Numbered from the stretch's first letter, positions 9,027-17,645 are shown. The stretch: 24,248 nucleotides of DNA from Bacteroidota bacterium (GCA_016708845.1 JADJFB010000006.1:1-24248), one strand, 5' to 3'. Numbers and translations are program-made. Notes: generated by a model from the sequence alone, not told the origin.

Positions 9027-10901
9027 ATGGACTTTTCAAATCATAATTTTTCTCAAGTAACAGCCTTTATTAACCAAATAAGACTTATTTCGGATAAGAA
9101 TGACGAGGATTTTAATCTGTTACTAAAAGAGTTAATTGTTAAAAAATCGATTGATCAACAATTTAAAAAGGAGTTAACTGATTTTTGTTACTTAACCTTA
9201 GATCATGCCTTTTTTGTAAATGCCTTTACCGAATATGGTATTAATTCTAATCGTGGATTTTTTCCAGAAATAGCAAGACGTTTAAAACATAAAATTTTAC
9301 CTAGTAATTTACCTGAAAACGAACTAAGTCATTTCATTAACTTTCTTTTCAATACATCTGATGATTTTGTTTGGCTTGAAAAAATAAATTATTCAAGTTG
9401 GGAAGCGATTACAGATTTAATAGATGTTAAACAATTGGCATTACACTCTCAAAAATTAGCGCATCAAGTTCATAATGCCATTATAATTTTATGTCATCGA
9501 TTGGCTAGTATTGGTATTGACCCCTATTTAGTTAGTAAATTACCTGAAATAGACGATAGTAATTCCCCTTTCTTTGAATTAAATCATCAGGTTTCTTTAT
9601 TTGTAAAAAAACATTTAGAAAATAAAACGCTGGATATTGATCATGAAGAATTAGAATCTATATGGCAAAGTATTGCAAAGGTCGAGAGTTTATTTAATTC
9701 AATTCAAGAAAAGAAAGATGAGATAGGTACAAGTCTTCATTCGGCCTATTTGCTGCAAAGAGCTCAACAGCATATTTGTAGAATTAGATTGTTGTTGAAT
9801 TTATTTGTGACTAAACAAAAAACGAATAGAGTATTAACTATTTCTCAACTAGTAACTGAATTAGTAAAGGCAGAACAAACTAAAAACAGAGTTCGAAGAT
9901 TTATTAAGGAAACCACTAATTTACTGGCACATCGTATTGTAAGTCATACTTCCGAAAAAGGAGAGCATTATATTGGCTTTTCTAAAAAAGAAAACTACAA
10001 ACTATTTAAGTCTGCCATGGGCGGTGGTTTAGTGGTTGTGTTATTAGTTTACATTAAACATTTTATTCATCACTTACATGCACCTTTATTTATTGAAGGA
10101 TTTTTGTTTGGATTAAATTACAGTGCTGGTTTTGTATTTATGTATTTAACGCATTTAACCCTAGCTACTAAGCAGCCCGCTATGACGGCAGCTTTTATTG
10201 CAGATAGTATAGATAGTGGAAATGATTCCGGTAATAGACCTTGGGTAATGTTTAAACAAGTAATCAGAAGTCAATTTGTATCTTTAATAGGGAATTTAGT
10301 AATTGTATTGCCTTTATGTTTTTTATCGGCCTGGCTAATTAATCACTATATGCATTATTCCATATTTAATTTCACTGAATCTAAAGCGCAGATGTATTCT
10401 AATCATCCTATTTACAGCGCCTCTTTAATCTACGCTACTATTACAGGTGTGTTTTTATCTTTATCGGGAATAGTGATTGGTTATTTTGATAATAAAGTTG
10501 TTTACTCCGAAATAGCTCAACGCATTATAAAGCATCCTAAGTTAATTCGAAAATATAGTATAGAGAAAAGACAAAAGATTGCAGCCTTTGTAGAAAAAAA
10601 CTTAGGTGGTATTGTTGGAAATATATTTTTAGGATTTTGTTTAGGGATGGCAGGCAATATTGGAAAGTTTATAGGCCTTCCCTTTGATATTAGACATGTG
10701 ACTATTTCTTCAGGTAATTTTGCTATTGCTTTAGGAAGCGATCATTCTTATAAATTAGATTTAATTATTACGGTGTTTTTGGGCGTTATTTATATTGGTT
10801 TAATAAACATCGCTTCTAGTTTTTTAATTTCTTTTATTGTTGCTTGTCGCTCCCGAAGTTTATCGTGGAAACAATCTTTAAAAGTGTTGGTTGGCTTGTA
10901 G
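9027..10901 (+). CDS. PF10136 (SpecificRecomb) family membrane protein
   Basis: This intact 624-residue protein matches the family annotated as 'site-specific recombinase' (Pfam SpecificRecomb, Gcr-like). The diagnostic part is near residues 365-395: a glycine-rich segment GLNYSAGFVFMYLTHLTL followed by ATKQPAMTAAFIADSI. The N-terminal 300 residues are soluble-looking and helical. At least five or six hydrophobic segments follow (about 334-354, 362-384, 415-440, 470-492, 533-552, 577-605), so it is an inner-membrane protein. No serine- or tyrosine-recombinase catalytic motif is visible, so the family name is probably misleading and the real function is unknown. It is monocistronic, divergent from dxs and convergent with selD. 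Confidence 0.85.
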   Translation: MDFSNHNFSQVTAFINQIRLISDKNDEDFNLLLKELIVKKSIDQQFKKELTDFCYLTLDHAFFVNAFTEYGINSNRGFFPEIARRLKHKILPSNLPENELSHFINFLFNTSDDFVWLEKINYSSWEAITDLIDVKQLALHSQKLAHQVHNAIIILCHRLASIGIDPYLVSKLPEIDDSNSPFFELNHQVSLFVKKHLENKTLDIDHEELESIWQSIAKVESLFNSIQEKKDEIGTSLHSAYLLQRAQQHICRIRLLLNLFVTKQKTNRVLTISQLVTELVKAEQTKNRVRRFIKETTNLLAHRIVSHTSEKGEHYIGFSKKENYKLFKSAMGGGLVVVLLVYIKHFIHHLHAPLFIEGFLFGLNYSAGFVFMYLTHLTLATKQPAMTAAFIADSIDSGNDSGNRPWVMFKQVIRSQFVSLIGNLVIVLPLCFLSAWLINHYMHYSIFNFTESKAQMYSNHPIYSASLIYATITGVFLSLSGIVIGYFDNKVVYSEIAQRIIKHPKLIRKYSIEKRQKIAAFVEKNLGGIVGNIFLGFCLGMAGNIGKFIGLPFDIRHVTISSGNFAIALGSDHSYKLDLIITVFLGVIYIGLINIASSFLISFIVACRSRSLSWKQSLKVLVGL

Positions 10902-11075
10902 AATCTATTATTAATAGGAACGCAGATGAAACTGATCAAAGATAGAGTGCACCCGTAAGGTCCTGTTTTTTAATAGGAACGCGGATGACGCTAATTAAGC
11001 TGATTTTCGCGGATTAGAACAAAATATAAATCCGGTTTAATCTGCTCTATCCATAAAATCCGTGTTCCAATTGTT
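10902..11075. repeat. Convergent intergenic gap with direct repeat of the 'aacgcggatgacgc' type
   Basis: Two copies of ttaataggaacgc[a/g]gatga lie at 10911-10929 and 10970-10988 (18 of 19 identical, 59 bp apart). The second is followed by gctgattttcgcggatt and later by aaatccgg and aaaatccgtgttcc, which partly complement the first parts. From memory this 'aacgcggatgacgc...cgcggatt' sequence is a dispersed intergenic repeat in many environmental bacterial genomes. It lies between the stops of two convergent genes, where it may form structured RNA or help termination. Confidence 0.6.
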
Positions 11076-12104
11076 CTATACAAACACGATTTCTTTCTCT
11101 TGCTTAGTTGTAATCGTGCCAACTTTAGCAAAGTATTGATTATGCGAATTTAATACTTCGTCAATTTCTTTTTCATAAGAAGCATCCACACTAAATAATA
11201 AACCACCCGAAGTTTGAGGATCGCAATAAAAAATAAAATCTAAATCTGTCATGCCTATAATGTGTTTAGATTGTGCATTGTAGTTGCGAGTGGTGTTATC
11301 AGGAAACACAAATTGTTTAGCATATTCTTTAGCGGCTTCCATGATAGGAAGTGAGTTTTTATTTATTGTTGCTGATAAATTAGTATCGGCTAACATTTCT
11401 AATAAATGACCAGCAAAACCAAAACCAGTCACATCCGTAATAGCATTCACATAAGTTAATGCCCCTAGTTTTTCGCCAATCGAATTTAGTATGGTGGTTT
11501 GTTCTAATAGTAATTGATAGTGCGCTTCGTTTAGCAATCCTCTTTTTAAAGCAGTACTCAATACACCAATGCCTAAAGGTTTTGTTATATAAAGAATATC
11601 ATTTTCTTTAACCGCATTATTTTTTTTGATGTGTTCTTTTTTTACTAAACCTGTTACAGCTAACCCAAATAAGGGTTCTTGTGTATCTACGCTATGTCCA
11701 CCAGCTAAAGGAATTCCTGCTTTTGTGCAAATTTCTTGTGCGCCTTTTATTACTTGTTGAGCAACTTCTGTCGGAATTTTATCTACTGGCCAACCTAAAA
11801 TTGCTACAGCCATTAAAGGTTTTCCACCCATGGCGTAAACATCGCTAATGGCATTGCATGCCGAAATTTTTCCGAAATCAAAGGCATCATCAACAATAGG
11901 AGTAAAAAAATCTGTTGTGCTAATAATGCAATTGCCATCTTCTAATTCGTATATAGCAGCGTCATCTTTGGTTTCATTGCCAACTAATAAATTTTTAAAA
12001 ACAACATCTTGTTTACAGCCTTTTAAAATTTCTTCTAATACGGCTGGTGCAATTTTGCAGCCGCAACCTGATGCTTTACTAAATTGTGTAAGTTTTACTG
12101 ACAT
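11076..12104 (-). CDS. selD: Selenide, water dikinase (selenophosphate synthetase)
   Basis: SelD makes selenophosphate from selenide and ATP, the selenium donor for selenouridine in tRNA and for selenocysteine. The 342-residue protein is intact. The N-terminal active-site loop reads SKASGCGCKIAP (residues about 9-20), with an ordinary Cys at the position that may be Sec in some relatives and the conserved Lys nearby. The AIRS-like ATP-binding core follows (DDAAIYEL, STTDFFTPIVDD, ISDVYAMGGKPL, GGHSVDTQEP, ITDVTGFGFAGH, CDPQTSGGLLFSV). The start is 5 nt after the mnmH stop, so the two genes form one transcription unit with mnmH first. No selA, selB or selC is visible here, which fits a role restricted to tRNA 2-selenouridine. 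Confidence 0.96.
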   Translation of the reverse strand: MSVKLTQFSKASGCGCKIAPAVLEEILKGCKQDVVFKNLLVGNETKDDAAIYELEDGNCIISTTDFFTPIVDDAFDFGKISACNAISDVYAMGGKPLMAVAILGWPVDKIPTEVAQQVIKGAQEICTKAGIPLAGGHSVDTQEPLFGLAVTGLVKKEHIKKNNAVKENDILYITKPLGIGVLSTALKRGLLNEAHYQLLLEQTTILNSIGEKLGALTYVNAITDVTGFGFAGHLLEMLADTNLSATINKNSLPIMEAAKEYAKQFVFPDNTTRNYNAQSKHIIGMTDLDFIFYCDPQTSGGLLFSVDASYEKEIDEVLNSHNQYFAKVGTITTKQEKEIVFV

Positions 12105-12109
12105 GTTTT

Positions 12110-13138
12110 TTAGTTCAAGGTATCTATAACTTGTTTTACTTTTAAGGCATTTACTTCTGCATCAATTGAATCAGAGTTTATATTTATAATCGGTTGTTTT
12201 TTATTTTTATAATTAAATTCATAAGCTCTATCATAATATAACAACGACAAACGAGCTACATCGGATAAATTTCTATCATCCAAATATTGTAAACATAATT
12301 TTGTATTTAAGGTTCCCAATTGTTGTGCTATTTTTCCAACACAGGCTTTTAAAGCATCGATGTCAACCGTGGTGTAATCTTCTACTAATTTTTGAACGCG
12401 CAATTCAAATGGAATTTCAATTTTTATGATCGAGGCTTGTTTCATTTGTTGCCATAAACCTTGAGGTAATTTATTAAACCCAATGGTTTGAGATTCGTCT
12501 TCTAATATAACATATTGTGAATGGTCGAGTTCAGAAAATTGATGGTACAATTGATGTTCAAATACTTGTTGAGGATTTTGTTTTTGTTCGTTAATGGCTC
12601 CAAAAGCAGATCCTTTATGATGAGCGATATTTTCTAAATCAACAATTTGTAAATTTTGTTTTTTTAGTTTTTTTAAGATGTCTGTTTTTCCGCTACCAGT
12701 TTTTCCGCCCAATAAAATTATTTTTCTGTCTTGCTCAAAATAATCTAATACATAATTTCTGAAAGCTTTATAGCCACCTTTCATAATCACGGCATCTAAA
12801 CCTGAAGTATTCATGAGCCAAGCAAAACTATTACTTCGCATGCCACCTCTAAAACAATACACAAATACTTTTTTGTTTTTTGATAGTGCTTTTACCTGAT
12901 TAACAAAAGAAGTCATTTTAGGAGACACAATTTCTAATCCTCTATTGACAGCGGTATCTTTTCCTTGCTGTTTGTATAAGGTGCCAACTTCGGCTCGCTC
13001 GCTATCTTCAAATAAGGGAATATTAATAGCATTTGGTAAATGACCTTTAAAAAACTCAATAGGCGCTCGCACATCTATAATGAGTTCAGCTTTACTTTTG
13101 CTTAAAAAGTCGTTTACATTTATGGCATCAACAGTCAT
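12110..13138 (-). CDS. mnmH: tRNA 2-selenouridine synthase
   Basis: MnmH (SelU, YbbB) replaces sulfur by selenium at the wobble 2-thiouridine of tRNAs for Lys, Glu and Gln through a geranylated intermediate, using selenophosphate from SelD. The 342-residue protein has an N-terminal rhodanese domain (IDVRAPIEFFKGHLPNAINI at about 21-40; active-site loop VYCFRGGMRS at about 93-102, with the catalytic Cys). A P-loop domain follows with GGKTGSGKT at about 144-152. It is intact and of family-typical length. It is the upstream gene of the mnmH-selD pair, and its promoter must lie in the 163-bp divergent gap shared with the small basic protein gene. Confidence 0.96.
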   Translation of the reverse strand: MTVDAINVNDFLSKSKAELIIDVRAPIEFFKGHLPNAINIPLFEDSERAEVGTLYKQQGKDTAVNRGLEIVSPKMTSFVNQVKALSKNKKVFVYCFRGGMRSNSFAWLMNTSGLDAVIMKGGYKAFRNYVLDYFEQDRKIILLGGKTGSGKTDILKKLKKQNLQIVDLENIAHHKGSAFGAINEQKQNPQQVFEHQLYHQFSELDHSQYVILEDESQTIGFNKLPQGLWQQMKQASIIKIEIPFELRVQKLVEDYTTVDIDALKACVGKIAQQLGTLNTKLCLQYLDDRNLSDVARLSLLYYDRAYEFNYKNKKQPIININSDSIDAEVNALKVKQVIDTLN

Positions 13139-13143
13139 TACAG

Positions 13144-13151
13144 CGAAACTA
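13144..13151 (-). promoter_or_regulatory. Candidate -7 box for mnmH-selD
   Basis: The minus strand reads TAGTTTCG, one mismatch to TAnnTTTG, and is followed by 5 nt (ctgta) and the ATG. No convincing -33 element was found, so the call rests on the match and on the shared spacing with dxs. Confidence 0.3.
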
Positions 13152-13282
13152 CAGTTATTTATTGAAAATGAATGTGTTTAATTTTTAAAGAACTACATTT
13201 TGTAGTTTTATTGTAGTGAACAGTTTTCACTATCAAATTGTTAAAATCTTATGGCTTTATTCGACAAATAAAGCTAAATACG

Positions 13283-13314
13283 TTGGATTTTGTGATTTTT
13301 TTTGTATAATATTG
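13283..13314 (+). promoter_or_regulatory. Candidate Bacteroidota promoter for the small basic protein
   Basis: TTG at 13283-13285 is followed after 21 nt by TAATATTG at 13307-13314, one mismatch to TAnnTTTG. The spacing is in the usual range for the Bacteroidota housekeeping sigma factor. The ATG at 13320 lies 5 nt after the box, so the leader would be very short. Confidence 0.45.
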
Positions 13315-13319
13315 TATTA

Positions 13320-13727
13320 ATGAAACTAACAAAACTTTTTACCCTAGTAATTCTGCTTTTATCTATAGGAGTTACCACTCCTATGATGGCTCAGGTAAGA
13401 GGTGGACGTAAAAAGGAACATCGTAACCAACGAGGTGGAGGGAAGCTTTTTGGCAATAAAAGTAGAGGTAATGCTAGTTCTTTTGCAAAAGGTGGACACA
13501 AAAGAGGGTTTTTAGCTAGAGTTTTTAAAGGAAATAAAAGCAATGGACCATGGGTTTATCACAAAACAAACCCTGGTAAAAAACAAAAGAAAGAGCAGCA
13601 TAAATTATTTACTCGTAACCGTACTAAAGGTAAACGTTTTACAGATGGTATCATCGCTCAACAAAATAGAGAACGTAGTATGAGACGTGTAAGAGGAAAC
13701 TCTAGTTTCAGTAAACGAAAGCACTAA
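13320..13727 (+). CDS. Small, strongly basic secreted protein of unknown function
   Basis: I do not recognise this gene. From the ATG at 13320 it encodes 135 residues. An earlier in-frame TTG at 13302 is possible but would precede the signal peptide with six extra residues and overlap the predicted promoter. Residues 1-25 (MKLTKLFTLVILLLSIGVTT, then PMMAQ) form a clear Sec signal peptide with likely cleavage after Ala-Gln or nearby. The mature part, about 110 residues, has roughly 34 Lys/Arg against 4 Asp/Glu, is rich in Gly, Asn and Ser, and has no obvious fold or membrane segment. Such a charge suggests binding to nucleic acid, LPS, polysaccharide or another anionic surface; that is inference. 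It is monocistronic with its own terminator, in a region free of frameshifts. Confidence 0.8.
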   Translation: MKLTKLFTLVILLLSIGVTTPMMAQVRGGRKKEHRNQRGGGKLFGNKSRGNASSFAKGGHKRGFLARVFKGNKSNGPWVYHKTNPGKKQKKEQHKLFTRNRTKGKRFTDGIIAQQNRERSMRRVRGNSSFSKRKH

Positions 13728-13751
13728 AATAGTTTTTAAAACTTTTTAATC

Positions 13752-13779
13752 AATCCCATCTAATCAGGTGGGATTTTTT
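13752..13779 (+). terminator. Rho-independent terminator after the small basic protein gene
   Basis: The arms aatcccatct (13752-13761) and aggtgggatt (13766-13775) pair around a 4-nt loop with a single T-G wobble and run directly into a T-tract (13774-13779). It ends the small basic protein transcript 24 nt upstream of purD. Confidence 0.88.
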
Positions 13780-13803
13780 ATTTTTACGCATTAATTAAAA
13801 TCT

Positions 13804-15089
13804 ATGAACGTATTAATTTTAGGATCAGGAGGAAGAGAGCATGCTTTTGCATGGAAACTAGCTCAAAGTAAGCAATTAGAAAACTTATATATTGCCCCAG
13901 GAAATGCTGGAACTGCTCAATGTGGCACTAACGTTAATATATCAGCAACTGATTTTGATGCTATTAAAAATTTAGTGTGGGAAAAGAGTATTGATATGGT
14001 ATTAGTTGGCCCTGAAGATCCATTAGTAAAAGGGGTGCATGGTTATTTTTTAGCGGATGAGGTACTAAAAGAAATTCCTGTGATTGGCCCTAAAAAAGAC
14101 GGCGCGCAATTAGAAGGCAGTAAAGATTTTAGTAAGCAATTTATGTTTAAACATGGTGTACCAACTGCTAAATATAAAAGCTTTACCAAAGATAATATTA
14201 CCGAAGGAGCTGCCTTTATTGATAGCTTAACTCCGCCCTATGTTTTAAAAGCAGATGGTTTAGCGGCAGGAAAAGGCGTATTGATTATTGATGATGCGGT
14301 AGAAGCTAAAGCAGAATTGCAAAATATGATTTTGAATGCTAAGTTTGGTAATGCAGGAAATACGGTTGTGATTGAAGAATTTTTAAAAGGCATTGAACTA
14401 TCTGTATTTGTGTTGACGGATGGAAAATCCTATAAAATATTACCAGCAGCTAAAGATTATAAACGCATTGGAGTAGGCGATACTGGCCTAAATACAGGTG
14501 GAATGGGAGCAGTGAGCCCAGTGCCATTTGCGGATGAAGCTTTTATTAAAAAGGTTGAAGAAAAAATTGTGAAGCCAACCATTAATGGTTTAGTAAAAGA
14601 TGGCATTGATTACCGTGGTTTTATTTTTATGGATTAATGAATTGTGATGGTGAACCAAGCGTGATTGAATACAATTGCCGTATGGGCGATCCAGAAACAG
14701 AAGTAGTAATACCACGTATTGAATCGGATTTATTAGATTTATTACAAGGAGTGGCGACACAAACCTTACACGAAAAACAATTTAGTGTAACCACAGATAT
14801 TGCCACAACCGTTGTATTAGTGAGCGGTGGTTACCCTGAAGATTATGAAAAAAATAAAGTAGTAACAGGTTTAAACAAGGTTACGAATAGCCAAGTGTTT
14901 CACTCAGGTACAACTTTTAAAAATGATGAGGTGGTAACTAATGGCGGACGAGTTTTTGCTATTACCTCTTTTGGAAAAACCATTGAAGACGCTATTGCTA
15001 AAAGTTTTATAGCTGCCGAAACTGTTAACTACGATGGTAAATATTACCGAAGTGATATTGGAAAAGATTTGATGAATTGGGGGAAGTGA
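13804..15089 (+). CDS. purD: Phosphoribosylamine-glycine ligase (one frameshift)
   Basis: PurD joins 5-phosphoribosylamine and glycine with ATP to give GAR, the second step of de novo purine synthesis. The joined protein is about 428 residues, normal for the family. The N-domain begins MNVLILGSGGREHAFAWKL, followed by GPEDPLVKGV, the ATP-grasp elements YVLKADGLAAGKGV and VIEEFLKGIELSVF, the motif DTGLNTGGMGAVSP, and the catalytic EYNCRMGDPETEV in the second frame. At about 14632 one G is missing (atg-ga-tta instead of atg-gga-tta), which creates an apparent TAA and splits the gene. The consensus FMGLMNCDGEP-like reading is restored by one base. Since purD is a housekeeping gene and the rest is well conserved, a sequencing error is far more likely than a pseudogene. 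It converges on T9SS gene A with 4 nt between the stops. Confidence 0.95.
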
Positions 15090-15093
15090 TTAA

Positions 15094-16046
15094 TTAATGA
15101 TTAATAGTTATTTTATTTACAGAAATTATTTTATCATCAGAATAGAAGTAGACGTAATAAAATCCATTATTTAATGATGATAAATCTAAACGAATGTTAT
15201 TTTCGATTTTAGTTTCTTTTATGACTCGCCCCATAATATTATAAACGGCTACACGGCTAATTTTAAAATTGTTCAAATTGATATTTATTTCACCATTTGA
15301 AGGGTTTGGATATATTTTTAAAAAATTAATATTTCTCTCTGGTTCTTCCGTGTAAGTCCATGTTCCAGCATATATAGAATCTGTAGAAAGGCAAATATCA
15401 TCAATATAGTAATACGCACTTTTGTCTACATCATTATTTAGATTGATTAATTGTGTGTTAATATTATTATAAAGTTACCTATTGTTATGTAAATTATATG
15501 AAGAATCTGGAATAAAAGAGCCAGTAAGTTTTGTCCAATTTACTGAATCACTAACTATAGTGTTAAAGTTTATATCAGCATTATTATTATGGATGTTAAA
15601 TCCCCGAATTTCCTACTGAAAATCTTACACCAATGTTGTTTGACGATGAGTTTAGGGTAATATCCGGTTGAGAAGTTACACACACTTTTATAGAAAAATA
15701 ATACTTTGTACCAATATTTAAAGGATTTAATAAATATGTTCCAATGTATTCGCGATAGTCGTATAATGAACTTGGTGAATCAAAAGTATAAGTTATTAAT
15801 CCAGCATACGATTGACCACTTGCTGCATTTTGATAACCAGAAAAATTATAGGGTGCCGAAAAATATCTGTGGCACAAGGATTATATAATCTGGCGTATAG
15901 GCGTTGTTATTCCAAATATCTGTTGTTATCTCGCCAACATTTGTAGGACAATGTAAAGTGTCTTCAAAACTGGGGTTTTGTATTAAATTTACTTGACAGG
16001 TAATTTTTGTGTAAATCAAAATAAATAAGATAAGAGCTTTTTTCAT
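15094..16046 (-). CDS. T9SS type A sorting-domain secreted protein, gene A (frameshifted)
   Basis: This is a secreted protein of about 315 residues when joined. It starts at ATG 16044-16046 with the signal peptide MKKALILFILIYTKITCQ. The N-terminal part NLIQNPSFEDTLHCPTNVGE then continues into a TPDY...C motif, PYNFSGYQNAASGQSYAG and REYIGTYLL. This pattern is common in Bacteroidota secreted proteins with a carbohydrate-binding-like beta-sandwich. Further on come AYYYIDDICLST and the T9SS C-terminal sorting domain: IYPNPSNGEINI, then VAVYNIMGRV and the final beta strand ending ITINH. The sorting domain targets the protein across the outer membrane through the type IX system. Frames break near 15885, 15605 and 15475. 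The stop abuts the purD stop, so no terminator space exists between them. The specific ligand is unknown. Confidence 0.82.
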
Positions 16047-16260
16047 AATACATAATCTACTAATCAAATATAGTAAATTATACAGAAATTACCTTGCATT
16101 AAACAGCCAATCGTTTTTCTATATAAACGAACTTAATTACTCCTTATCTTCCTTTTTTTTCTTAAAATAACCTCTTAGTAATACATTGTTATACCTTGTG
16201 CATCCATGTGCCTGCATACACAGTAAAAGTTTACCGGTTCGACAAGCTAAGGATAATTTG
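16047..16260. other. Gap between T9SS genes A and B
   Basis: No complete gene is visible. On the minus strand an open stretch from about 16252 to 16139 reads LACRTGKLLLCMQAHGCTRY, then NNVLLRGYFKKKKEDKE and a stop. It looks like a protein C-terminus but has no start and is not recognised. The inverted motif gttataccttgtgc lies at 16188-16201. A ggttcgacaagct sequence at 16236-16248 resembles a widespread intergenic repeat (from memory). Confidence 0.4.
16188..16201 (+). repeat. Inverted motif, left arm flanking gene B
   Basis: gttataccttgtgc matches 12 of 14 bases with the reverse complement of 17740-17753 (gttatacctaatgc). The two arms bracket gene B in opposite orientation. Confidence 0.55.
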
Positions 16261-17645
16261 TCAACGGAGTATAACTAACTTTTTATTTATTACGCGGTCT
16301 ACCGTTTTAATTGTCAAATTGTAAATGCCTTCAATTAAGGTTGTCACATCAATATTTGATTTGTCACTTACGCTTTTGCTAAATACATGTCTGCCGTTTA
16401 CATCATACATGTCTACGACTAATTTGTCAGTTGTATTTGCCACAATGAAGAACTGGTCGCTTGTTGGATTTGGATAAATAATAAAACTATTTTTAATATC
16501 ATTTTCTTTAATTGTAGTTGTTGATTGGTTCAATTTGTTTATAAATATCGTTTGAAACCAACTGAAGTTAAATGAAGTGCACTTGCACTTGGGTCGAAAT
16601 CTACGGTCCCATTATACCAACCAGCTGTATAAACATTATTTATTCCATCAACTGAAATTGAATATCCAACATCACGTGCGGTGTCTCCCATACTTATTGC
16701 CCATGAAAATTACCGAGCGAATTTAGTTTTGAATGAAAATATCGTCTCCGCCATTTGATGTTAGATTAATTATTCCTATGTTCGTCAAAATCTGCAGTCC
16801 CTTCTATGGTGCCGGTGGTATAAACATTAGAAACTCCATCTACAGCAATAGAGAATCCAAAATCTGCAGAAACTCCACCCATATTTTTTGCCCAAATAAA
16901 ATTTCCAGATGAATCTAGTTTTGAAACAAATATATCGTAGCTCCCGTTTGAAACCAGATTAGCTATTCCACCATTAGGGTCGAAATCCGTGGCGCCATAA
17001 AAGAGCCGGTTGTATAAATATTGCCTGGATGCATCAACGACAATGGAGCGACTATTTTCCGGTGAAGCTCCTCCCATGCTTTTGCCCAAACAAAAAAAAG
17101 TCCCGGTTGTATAAACGTTGCATGATGCATCTATTGTTAAAGCTAGTGCATTATCCGTTAATGTTCCCCCCATTTTTTTTGCCCATAAATAGTTTCCATA
17201 AGTATCTAATTTTAAAACAAAAATATCATAACTACCCGCAGAAGTTAAATTTATTACATTTGAGTTAGGGTCAAAATCAGCTGTTCCAGAAAATACACCA
17301 GTTGAATATACATTGCCACTAATATCAACAGCAATGGAAAATCCGTTATCCCATGAAGCGACCGCCCATGCTTTTTACCCATATTAAGTTTCCTGAAGCA
17401 TCGAATTTCGAAACGAAAATATCATAGCTTCCTAAGGCAGTCAAGTTATTTACATTAATACCAGGGTCAAAATCAACCGTTCCCTCATAATAGCCAGTAG
17501 TATAAATATTCCCACCGGCATCTACAACAACTGATTGTCCCAAATCGCTCGAAGGCCCACCCATGGTTTCTGCCCATTGTAATGAAGGAGTTTGAGCCTT
17601 TAAATTTATCGTAATGAAAGAGACTATTAAGATTAATATTTTCAT
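16261..17645 (-). CDS. SBBP-repeat beta-propeller protein with T9SS sorting domain, gene B (frameshifted)
   Basis: This is a secreted protein built of about six units of roughly 65 residues, each with the pattern MGG...S(I/V).VD..GN.YTTG...GT.DFDP......L...G..DIFV.K.D.SGN..W, typical of bacterial SBBP/beta-propeller repeats. The ATG at 17643-17645 starts the signal peptide MKILILIVSFITINLKAQ. The C-terminus is a T9SS type A sorting domain (SFIIYPNPTSDQFFIVAN ... VVDMYDVNGRHVFSKS ... VINKKLVILR), giving cell-surface or secreted location. The third unit (about 17080-17175) is about 33 residues short, jumping from CNVYTTGT straight to a WAKSMGG-like start of unit four. Other frame breaks occur near 17365, 17020, 16780, 16740, 16700 and 16550. 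The function of the propeller is unknown; adhesion or ligand binding is typical. Confidence 0.83.

Noticed and set aside
9027..10901. The PF10136 'recombinase' as the integrase for the T9SS cassette-like elements
   Set aside because: It has no recombinase catalytic motif, is a polytopic membrane protein, and lies about 6 kb away beside unrelated housekeeping genes; the family name alone is not evidence.
13283..13310. E. coli-like promoter ttggat-N16-tataat upstream of the small basic protein
   Set aside because: Bacteroidota housekeeping sigma uses TTG-N17-23-TAnnTTTG, and a matching element overlaps the same place. The E. coli-like match is probably incidental.
14620..14650. In-frame stop codons in purD as possible programmed recoding or selenocysteine sites, given selD nearby
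   Set aside because: The break is a TAA followed by a +1 shift; adding one G restores the conserved reading. No slippery site is evident, UGA-Sec would not change frame, and no selA/selB/selC is seen.
17029..17268. Plus-strand open frame opposite gene B
   Set aside because: It is antisense to the SBBP repeats and has no independent support.
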